A stretch of 48,975 nt of DNA from Anaerolineae bacterium (GTDB taxonomy: Bacteria > Chloroflexota > Anaerolineae > Aggregatilineales > Phototrophicaceae): contig JAJDUC010000114.1 in NCBI GenBank assembly GCA_022826865.1, positions 1-48,975 of the forward strand, given 5' to 3'. How positions within the stretch are numbered: position 1 is the first letter of the stretch; every line of letters starts with the position of its first letter. The notes below the pieces were generated by a model, which was not told the DNA's origin, searched no databases, and was given only the letters and a program-made list of their open reading frames with translations. Positions 8,193 to 14,615 of the stretch are shown in pieces. The position numbers and the translations under genes are program-made.

Positions 8193-9404
8193 ATGAGCGA
8201 ATTTTCCGGCTATCGCGGCCGCCGGCCCACGCGTTTGTCGCCTTACGTTCGACGTGATGTTCCGCCGCTTTGGCGTCGCCTCTTCGGTTGGTTCTGTCTG
8301 TTCGGGGCCTTGGGTCTCTGTGTCGGCGCCGTCTTGCTTGTTGTTACGGCGCCATCAGCCGTCAGCGACGCCGCGCTTGAGCCGAATACCGATTCGACTC
8401 CGACGCAAACCCGCCTCCCGGAGACGGTCAGCGCCGTCCAAGCGCCAGTTGAGACATCTTCCGAAGGGGCGATGGCGCGACCGACTTTAAGCGCGGCGGA
8501 CATCGCGGCGCTTTTGGCGACGCCGCCGGAAGTGGGCGACATCGCGGCCCGGTCCGCCGGGCGCTACGATCCCTTCACGACGATAACGAACCGCGCCCGT
8601 TCGGAAATGACCACATACCTGGCGCAGCGCGGCGATACGATCAATGGCATCGCCAATCGATATGGGTTGAAGCGCGAAACAATCGCCTGGTGCAACGATT
8701 ATCGCCTGGCGCAGGTATTGCGGCCCGGCGATATCGTGACCATCCCTCCCGCTGATGGCGCTTGCCATACCGTGCTGCGCACGCAGGGCAAGGACATTCG
8801 CGATATTGCCGCGCAGTATGGCGTTGAAGACCCTTACGCGATTATCGACGCGCCGGCGAACAATCTGGCCGATGTCTCGCCGGAGACGCTCTTGCCCAGT
8901 AACTTCTTCGTCTTCATCCCGGGCGGGGAAGGGCAGGTCATCACCTGGGACGCGCCGGTCCAGCAAGACAGCGCCGGCAATGTGGTCGCCTTTGACCCCG
9001 GCAGTCGCTTCAGCTGCGGCAGCCGCCCCGGCGGCGGCACGGTCTGGACCAATCCCCTGCCGAATGGCGCCTATGTTCGCGGCTTTTATGCCGGGCACAG
9101 CGGTATCGACATCGCCGCGCCGATCGGCACGCCGATTTACGCGGCCAACGGCGGTCCCATACTCTATGCGGGCTGGAACAACTGGGGTTATGGAAGCACG
9201 GTTGTCATTGGCCACGGCGCCTGGTCGACCCTTTATGGACATATGAGCAGCATCGGCGTACGCTGCGGCCAGACGGTCGCGGCCGGCCAAGTCATTGGCT
9301 ACGTCGGCAGCAGCGGCAACTCCTCTGGGCCGCACCTGCACTTCGAGGTCCGCTATCGCAATCGACCGGCCGACCCCTCGGCCACCGCCGGCATCGGCTG
9401 GTAA
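8193..9404 (+). CDS. LysM-containing M23 peptidase (LytM-type)
   Basis: This 403-residue protein has a membrane segment (about residues 30-53) and a Pro/Thr-rich linker. A LysM domain spans about 142-186 (AQRGDTINGIANRYGLK..RPGDIVTIPP), with a second LysM-like stretch to about 245. The C-terminal M23 metallopeptidase domain spans about 296-400. Zinc ligands are visible as H302 and D306 in GHSGID and H383 in HLHFE, with H350 and H381 as the other active-site histidines. A full active site suggests a working glycyl or D,D-endopeptidase acting on peptidoglycan outside the membrane. The ATG at 8193 has AAGGA six bases upstream; the open frame extends to 8130 without a ribosome site. Confidence 0.88.
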   Translation: MSEFSGYRGRRPTRLSPYVRRDVPPLWRRLFGWFCLFGALGLCVGAVLLVVTAPSAVSDAALEPNTDSTPTQTRLPETVSAVQAPVETSSEGAMARPTLSAADIAALLATPPEVGDIAARSAGRYDPFTTITNRARSEMTTYLAQRGDTINGIANRYGLKRETIAWCNDYRLAQVLRPGDIVTIPPADGACHTVLRTQGKDIRDIAAQYGVEDPYAIIDAPANNLADVSPETLLPSNFFVFIPGGEGQVITWDAPVQQDSAGNVVAFDPGSRFSCGSRPGGGTVWTNPLPNGAYVRGFYAGHSGIDIAAPIGTPIYAANGGPILYAGWNNWGYGSTVVIGHGAWSTLYGHMSSIGVRCGQTVAAGQVIGYVGSSGNSSGPHLHFEVRYRNRPADPSATAGIGW

Positions 9405-9430
9405 GCTGCATCTTGCGCCCGGAAAAGCCA

Positions 9431-9621
9431 AGGGCAATCGCATCAAATTTAAATTGCGCCGATAAATGACATTTTCCCCTCAAATTATGTAATCCGTAGG
9501 GGCGTTTCGCTGAAACGCCCGCAATTTGCAGGCCATTTTCAACGGGCGTCTCACGAGACGCCCCTACACTTTCGCAATTTTCGTAGCGGCCCGCTCATTA
9601 TGATTTTGATGCGATTGCCCT
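9431..9621. mobile_element. 191-bp MITE-like element with 17-bp terminal inverted repeats enclosing a REP doublet
   Basis: The left end AGGGCAATCGCATCAAA (9431-9447) is repeated in inverse at the right end (9605-9621). Inside are two REP hairpins with GTAG feet facing outward: 9496-9520 and 9544-9567. No ORF fits inside. A partial copy of the right half occurs at 11476-11589, and a left-end-like sequence occurs at about 27902. I see no clear target duplication. It sits between convergent genes and fills the whole gap. Confidence 0.75.
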
Positions 9622-9643
9622 GAGGTCAACCTGTGCTCAATGC

Positions 9644-11440
9644 TCAGTATTGTCCCGGCTCACGCCCGTTCTCACGCGCCACATCAACCAGTTGCGAGGC
9701 AAAGATTTCTTGATAGATGCGGCTGCTGGCCAGCAGTTCCCGATGCTTGCCGCGGGCTGCGATGCGCCCCTGCTCCAGCACCAGGATCTGATCGGCGCGC
9801 AAGACGCTTGTGATGCGCTGGGCGATGATGAATGTGGTGCGGTCGGCCGCCAGCCTTCCCAGCGCCTCCTGAATCTTGAACTCCGTTTCTAAATCCACAG
9901 CGCTTGTGCTGTCGTCAAATACCAGAATGCCGGGCTTGATCAAAAGCGCCCGAGCGATGGCGATGCGCTGTTTCTGGCCGCCGGAAAGGTTGGCGCCACG
10001 CGCCTCAACGACGCTGTCATAGCCATCCGGCATCGCCATGATAAAATCATGCGCCTGCGCCGCTTGCGCCGCGGCAATCACCTGATCCAGTCCCGCATCG
10101 GGCGCGCCAAAAGCGATATTCTCGCGCACACTGCCACTGAACAAAATTGATTCTTGCAGGACCATGCCGATCTGCGCGCGCAGCGATGCCGGGTCCCAAT
10201 CGCGGACGTCCACGCCATCCACCAGCACGGCGCCCGCCTGCACATCGTAAAAGCGCGGGATCAAGTGCACCAGCGTGCTCTTGCCCGAGCCGGTCGCGCC
10301 CAGCAAGGCGATCTGCCGTCCCGGCTCGGCGACAAAACTGATGCCTTGCAAGACATCTTCGCCGCTGACCCCATCCGCGCCGTTGGACTTTGCTGGATCG
10401 CGCCAGCTGTAATGGAAGGAAACATCTACAAATTCGACGCGGCCGCGCAGAGGGGCGGCTTGATGCGGCTGCGGCGCAATCTTGAGCGCCGGCTTGGTAT
10501 CGAGCACTTCCATGACGCGCGCGGCTGAAGCTTCAGCGCGCGCCGCCATCATCAGCAGATTGCCGAGGAAGAGCAGCGGTCCCATGCCCGTCATCAAATA
10601 ATTGTTGAAAGCGATCAGTTCACCGACCGTCAGCCGGTCTCCCAGGACGGATATGCCGCCAAACCACAGCACCGCCACCGTGCCCACATTGGTCAAGACC
10701 TGTAAAACCGGCATCGCCACCGCCAAGAGCTCGCCGACTCGGATATTCTGCTCGCGATAATCCAGGTTGCTGACGGAGAATTGATCGATCTCAAAGCCGG
10801 TGCGCACGAAGGCCTTCACCACCTGCATGCCCGCCAGGTTCTCTTGCACCAGCGTGTTCAAGGCGCCAAGTTTCTGCTGCACAACGGCGAACAAGCGCGT
10901 CGCTTGCAGCATCAAGTAATAGATGAAAATGCCGGAAATGCCGGCGACGGCGAACATGATCAGCGAGAGCTGCCAATCCGTCAGCAGCAGCATGACCATG
11001 CTGCCGAGGATCATCAGCAGCACGCGCAGCAGCAGCGACAATCCAGCGCTGGAAAACATGCGCACCACATCGACATCGCTGGAGACCCGCGTCATCAAGC
11101 GGCCCGTTTGCATCTGATCGAGATTGGCAAATGAAAGCGACTGAATATGACGAAAAACGCTGTGGCGGATATCAAAAGCCAAGCCCTGCGAGACGACTGC
11201 GCGGCACCAACCCTGCCCGAGCGTGCTGACTGCGCCAATCATGGCGGCGACGAACATCCAAAATGCGCCGAGCAAGATCAGGTCCAGTTCGCGCGGGCGA
11301 ATGCCTTCATCAATCATAAATTGCAGCAGGCGCGGGACGCTCAACTCCATCGCCACCGGCAAGACCGTCGCCCAAAAGCCGAAGAAGAGATACCAGCCAT
11401 AAGGCCGCATGAAACGGAAGATGCGCCAGAGCGAGTGCAT
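9644..11440 (-). CDS. ABC exporter half-transporter with degenerate nucleotide-binding site
   Basis: This 598-residue type IV (MsbA/MDR-like) exporter subunit has six membrane helices in residues 1-310 and an ATPase domain after about 335. Walker A is GATGSGKST at 381-389 and the signature is LSGGQ at 485-489. Walker B ILVFDD ends in Asp510 where the catalytic glutamate is expected. The switch histidine is replaced by Gln541 in IAQRIT. The same two changes mark the degenerate half of heterodimeric exporters such as TM287/288 and BmrCD. Such genes normally sit next to a partner with an intact site, but none is encoded in this window. Export of drugs, lipids or peptides is possible; the substrate is unknown. 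The gene lies between two MITE-like elements. Confidence 0.88.
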   Translation of the reverse strand: MHSLWRIFRFMRPYGWYLFFGFWATVLPVAMELSVPRLLQFMIDEGIRPRELDLILLGAFWMFVAAMIGAVSTLGQGWCRAVVSQGLAFDIRHSVFRHIQSLSFANLDQMQTGRLMTRVSSDVDVVRMFSSAGLSLLLRVLLMILGSMVMLLLTDWQLSLIMFAVAGISGIFIYYLMLQATRLFAVVQQKLGALNTLVQENLAGMQVVKAFVRTGFEIDQFSVSNLDYREQNIRVGELLAVAMPVLQVLTNVGTVAVLWFGGISVLGDRLTVGELIAFNNYLMTGMGPLLFLGNLLMMAARAEASAARVMEVLDTKPALKIAPQPHQAAPLRGRVEFVDVSFHYSWRDPAKSNGADGVSGEDVLQGISFVAEPGRQIALLGATGSGKSTLVHLIPRFYDVQAGAVLVDGVDVRDWDPASLRAQIGMVLQESILFSGSVRENIAFGAPDAGLDQVIAAAQAAQAHDFIMAMPDGYDSVVEARGANLSGGQKQRIAIARALLIKPGILVFDDSTSAVDLETEFKIQEALGRLAADRTTFIIAQRITSVLRADQILVLEQGRIAARGKHRELLASSRIYQEIFASQLVDVARENGREPGQY

Positions 11441-11475
11441 TGCCTAAGCTTAACCGCGAGCGGGCGCCGCTTCAA

Positions 11476-11589
11476 GTAGGGGCGTTTCGCTGAAACGCCC
11501 GCAATTTTCAGGCCATTTTCTACGGGCGTCGCCTACATTTTCACAATTTTCGTGGCGAACGGTTCATTATGATTTTGATGCGAATGCCC
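11476..11589. mobile_element. Truncated copy of the 9.4-kb MITE-like element
   Basis: From the GTAG at 11476 this copy follows the element at 9496-9619 closely: same first hairpin and the same spacer GCAATTTxCAGGCCATTTTC. It ends in the right inverted repeat (TTTGATGCGAATGCCC). The second hairpin is collapsed to GGGCGTCGCCTAC by an internal deletion, and the left end is absent. It fills the gap between the ABC exporter and the ROK gene. Confidence 0.65.
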
Positions 11590-11603
11590 GCCGCCGGTTT
11601 CGA

Positions 11604-12539
11604 CTATGACCGGCTCAGGCGCGCCCGGCTATGCAGGGCCGCGCCGATCAGGCAGGCGTCTTCGCTGAAGCGCGCCAGCCGCAGCAGATCATCGCGGTAG
11701 AAGCCATCATGCAAGATATGCTCCTGGATGACGGCGCGGGCCGGATCCAAATAGAGATCGCCGAGCCGCATTACGCCCCCGCCCAGCACAATGGCGCGCG
11801 GATTGAAGAGGTGCAGCAGATTGACCAGACCAAGGCCCAGCCATTTTCCCGCCCCACGGAGGATTTCCAGGGCCAGAGCGTCGCCGTTCTGCGCCGCTTC
11901 ACCGACCGCGCGGCCGTCAACCATCGCCAGCCCGCGCAAGGCCGACGGCTCGCTTGAAGTCGCCAAGCGCCGCCGCGCCCAGTCGCCAAGCGCGCTGCCC
12001 GACGCCAACTCTTCCCAGCGCAGCGCCCGTCCGTCCGGCAAGGTCAGCCGCATGTGACCCGGCTCAATCGCCAGCCCGTCCGCGCCCTTGAATAAGGCCC
12101 CGCCGATGATGGCGCCGCCGCCGATGCCGGTGCTGATGGTCAGATAGAGCATGGGGTCCGCGCCCTGCCCGGCGCCGAGCTGGAATTCGGCCAAGGCGCC
12201 CAGATTGGCGTCATTCTCAACGAATGTCGCTACGCCGCCGAAGCCGCGGCTCAAAACAGCGGCCACGGGCACATTCTTCCAGCCGGGCAGGGTCTCGGCT
12301 TTGATGATGACGCCCGCCGCCGTATCGAGCGGGCCGGGCGCCGCGACCCCGATTGAAGCCAGTCTCGTATCGCTATCGAGCAGGGACCGGCCCAAGGCGA
12401 TCAAGCGCCGCAGCACGGGCTCCGGACCATCGGCGACATCGCTCGGCATCTCCGCCCGCCGCAACAGCGTCAGGTTATCGTCGAAGAGGGCGGCGCGGCT
12501 GCGGGTGCCGCCGAAGTCAATCGCCAGGCGCGCCTTCAT
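11604..12539 (-). CDS. ROK-family sugar kinase lacking the zinc cysteine motif
   Basis: This 311-residue cytoplasmic kinase has the ATP phosphate motif DFGGTRSRAALFD at its N-terminus. VENDANLGALAE, near residue 110, supplies the catalytic Asp. The ROK glycine motif STGIGGGAIIGG follows. The family's zinc-binding CxCGxxGCxE segment, which normally follows EPGH, is replaced by LPDGRALRWEELASGSAL, so only the His of EPGH remains. Zinc-free ROK proteins exist, but this makes substrate assignment uncertain. The start overlaps the phosphofructokinase stop by four bases, so the two kinases are coupled. In this setting it probably phosphorylates an imported ketohexose or aldohexose at C6. No DNA-binding domain is present, so it is a kinase and not a repressor. 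Confidence 0.85.
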   Translation of the reverse strand: MKARLAIDFGGTRSRAALFDDNLTLLRRAEMPSDVADGPEPVLRRLIALGRSLLDSDTRLASIGVAAPGPLDTAAGVIIKAETLPGWKNVPVAAVLSRGFGGVATFVENDANLGALAEFQLGAGQGADPMLYLTISTGIGGGAIIGGALFKGADGLAIEPGHMRLTLPDGRALRWEELASGSALGDWARRRLATSSEPSALRGLAMVDGRAVGEAAQNGDALALEILRGAGKWLGLGLVNLLHLFNPRAIVLGGGVMRLGDLYLDPARAVIQEHILHDGFYRDDLLRLARFSEDACLIGAALHSRARLSRS

Positions 12540-13489
12540 AAGCCATTGATCCGCGCGTATTGTTCATAATCCGGCGCCGGCTTTCGGCCCGGGGGCAAGC
12601 TGCCTTCGCGCAGGGAAAGCGCCCCGTCCCGCGACAGTACGACGCCGAGCCGGCAACCATCCTTGAGCGCGCGCCAGGCGAGCCGGCTCATCTCACGGGC
12701 GACAGCGCGGTCCAAGTGCGAAGCATCGGCGCCGCGCTGCGCATGACCCAGCGCGGTATAGCGCAGGCGAATGCCCGCGCGCGCCGGAATCTCCGCCACG
12801 ATACGCTCGATACCCGGCGTCGCTTCCGACAAAACTGCCAGCGCGTAGCCATCGCGCTTGACGCAGCTCGTCACGCGATCGGCAAGCCAATCCAGGTCGA
12901 CTTCATATTCGGGCAGCAGAACGGCATGCGCGCCGCTGGCCCGGGCAATCGCAAGAGCCAAGTGGCCGCTGGGCGCGCCCAGCGTCTCCAGCATGAAGAA
13001 GCGGCCCGGCAGCGCCTGGGCGGTGGCCCGGATGCCGTCGACCGCAGCCCGGGCAAAATTGCAGGCGGAATCATGCCCTAGGGTGTAATCCGTGCCGGTG
13101 ATATCGTTGTCGATCGTTGTCGGCAAGACGATGCACGATATACCCCAGCTTTCCAACAGCGGCAGCGCATGCCGCAGCGTGCCATCGCCGCCGAAGAGCA
13201 GCAGATTGTCAATCTTGCGCTCGCGGATTGCCGCTTGCAGCCGCTCGCGGCCGCCAGCTTCCCCCAGGGCGGGCGCGCGGCTCGAGCGCAGAATCGAACC
13301 GCCGCGCCCCGCCATCTGCGTGAGCAGCGGGATATCAAGCGGTTCCAGCTCGCCGGCGAGCATACCGGCGAAGCCGTCCTGAACCCCGAGCGCATGATCA
13401 CCGGCTTCCGAAGCCAGCCGCGCGTAAGTCTCAATCGCCGCGTTGATGCCCGGCGCGTCGCCCCCGCTGACGACAATCGCGGTAATCAC
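12536..13489 (-). CDS. 6-phosphofructokinase family (PfkA) protein, ATP-type with altered active site
   Basis: This 317-residue protein has SGGDAPGINAAIE at the N-terminus and GGDGT at 100-104; glycine at the fourth place indicates ATP rather than pyrophosphate use. TTIDNDITGTD contains the catalytic Asp127, and LGHAQRGA lies near residue 230. The MGRxxG motif that binds fructose 6-phosphate in E. coli PfkA (Met169-Gly-Arg171) is LGAPSG here, so the arginine is lost. The sugar phosphate may therefore differ, for example tagatose 6-phosphate or another ketohexose 6-phosphate. That fits the LacD-type aldolase at 18.7 kb. It leads the kinase operon, transcribed away from the DeoR regulator across a 250-base promoter region. 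Confidence 0.85.
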   Translation of the reverse strand: MITAIVVSGGDAPGINAAIETYARLASEAGDHALGVQDGFAGMLAGELEPLDIPLLTQMAGRGGSILRSSRAPALGEAGGRERLQAAIRERKIDNLLLFGGDGTLRHALPLLESWGISCIVLPTTIDNDITGTDYTLGHDSACNFARAAVDGIRATAQALPGRFFMLETLGAPSGHLALAIARASGAHAVLLPEYEVDLDWLADRVTSCVKRDGYALAVLSEATPGIERIVAEIPARAGIRLRYTALGHAQRGADASHLDRAVAREMSRLAWRALKDGCRLGVVLSRDGALSLREGSLPPGRKPAPDYEQYARINGL

Positions 13490-13661
13490 GCGCCAAAGCC
13501 TTCGCTCTGGTCCGGATGGTCGGCGCTTTGCATCCTCACTGTGCGCCTGGCCATTGCCTTGTCGCCCTCCCTGCTACACGCGGACTATCCGCCGCGAGCT
13601 CATGTATAACCCGCTTTCGCCTCCGTTCATAGCTCGGAGCATTCATAATGAACTCACAATC

Positions 13662-13713
13662 GACAAAACAAAAATAAACAAAGTTTGACAAACAAAACGA
13701 AAGTCGCTATAGT
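13662..13713 (+). promoter_or_regulatory. Sigma-70-type promoter of the DeoR gene with direct-repeat operator candidate
   Basis: TTGACA (13685-13690), a 17-base spacer and TATAGT (13708-13713) form a near-consensus promoter ending 26 bases before the DeoR start. An unusually AT-rich tract carries the direct repeats GACAAAACAAAA (13662-13673) and GACAAACAAAAC (13687-13698), 25 bases apart. The second overlaps the -35 region. DeoR-family proteins often bind such repeats, so autoregulation and control of the divergent kinase pair are plausible. The site assignment is inference. Confidence 0.6.
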
Positions 13714-13739
13714 TTCAACGATATACATTCAGAGATATT

Positions 13740-14525
13740 ATGACACACGATAACTTATTGTTGGCGGTCGAAAGACAGCGGCGCATATCGGGCATCTTGC
13801 AGCGCGAAGGCGCGGTGCGAACGGCCGAACTCACGCGCTTGCTGAATGTATCCGCCGTCACGGTGCGCTCCGATTTGAGCGAGCTGCAAAAGACCGGCGA
13901 ATGCGAGATCATCTGGGGCGGCGCGGTATCCAAGCGGCCGCCCGCCGATCAGTTGTCCTTGCTGCACCCGCGCACATCGCTCAATCGCGATTCCAAGCGG
14001 CGCATCGGCAAAAAGGCCGCTGAATTCATCGAGGTTGGGCAGACCGTTTTCATCGATGCCGGCTCGACAACCGTGGAGATCGTCAACAATTTGCCGCGCA
14101 ATCTGGAATTCCTGCGAGTTGTCACGCCGGCGCTGAATGTGGCCGTGGCCGCCACGCACTATCCTTTTGTCGAGTTGGCGATGCCGGGCGGCGTCCTGCG
14201 TAATCTGACCCGATCCCTAATCGGCGCGCAGACGCTGCGCTCCCTGGAGATGTTCAATGCCGATCTCGCCTTCATCGCCTCAGCCGGATTCAGCGTCGAA
14301 TCGGGCGTCACGACCGGCAACATCCTGGAAGTCGAAGTCAAGCGCACGATGGTCCAGCAATCCAAGCGGGTGATCCTGACAGCTGATGGCAGCAAGTACG
14401 GCCACTGCCTGTCGCTGAACGTGGCGCCAATCACGGAGATTGACGCGCTGATCAGCGATCAGCAGTTGGGCGATGCTGATGTCGCGGAACTGCGCGCCGT
14501 CGGCGTCGATGTGTTTCGCGTATAA
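13740..14525 (+). CDS. DeoR-family transcriptional regulator
   Basis: This 261-residue protein has an N-terminal DeoR helix-turn-helix (about residues 12-60; RRISGILQREGAVRTAELT then VSAVTVRSDLSELQ). The C-terminal DeoR sensor domain resembles sugar isomerases (IDAGSTTVEIVNNL near 103-116). These regulators usually respond to a phosphorylated sugar intermediate and repress catabolic genes. It lies between the divergent ROK/PFK pair and the CUT2 transporter, so both are likely targets. It starts at ATG 13740, 26 bases after a strong -10 box, with a weak ribosome site. The 17-codon ORF and binding protein follow within 100 bases, probably in the same transcript. Confidence 0.9.
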   Translation: MTHDNLLLAVERQRRISGILQREGAVRTAELTRLLNVSAVTVRSDLSELQKTGECEIIWGGAVSKRPPADQLSLLHPRTSLNRDSKRRIGKKAAEFIEVGQTVFIDAGSTTVEIVNNLPRNLEFLRVVTPALNVAVAATHYPFVELAMPGGVLRNLTRSLIGAQTLRSLEMFNADLAFIASAGFSVESGVTTGNILEVEVKRTMVQQSKRVILTADGSKYGHCLSLNVAPITEIDALISDQQLGDADVAELRAVGVDVFRV

Positions 14526-14552
14526 TTTGCTCTGAGTGGAGGAAGGAAGCTT

Positions 14553-14606
14553 ATGTTAGAATCTTCGATACACCGCCTGAAGCAAGGCATATTGCTGAGT
14601 CAATAA
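14553..14606 (+). CDS. 17-residue leader-like ORF coupled to the binding-protein gene
   Basis: The short frame encodes MLESSIHRLKQGILLSQ. It has a strong ribosome site (GGAGGAAGG) about eight bases before its ATG, as good as or better than its large neighbours. Its stop TAA (14604-14606) lies inside TAAGGAG, the ribosome site of the binding-protein gene at 14616. That layout is typical of translational coupling. The peptide has no family I know. It could be a regulatory leader, a small functional peptide or chance. Confidence 0.4.
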   Translation: MLESSIHRLKQGILLSQ

Positions 14607-14615
14607 GGAGAAACC

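Noticed and set aside
11604..12539. ROK repressor (NagC/Mlc type)
   Set aside because: The protein begins directly with the ATP motif and has no helix-turn-helix, so it is a kinase.
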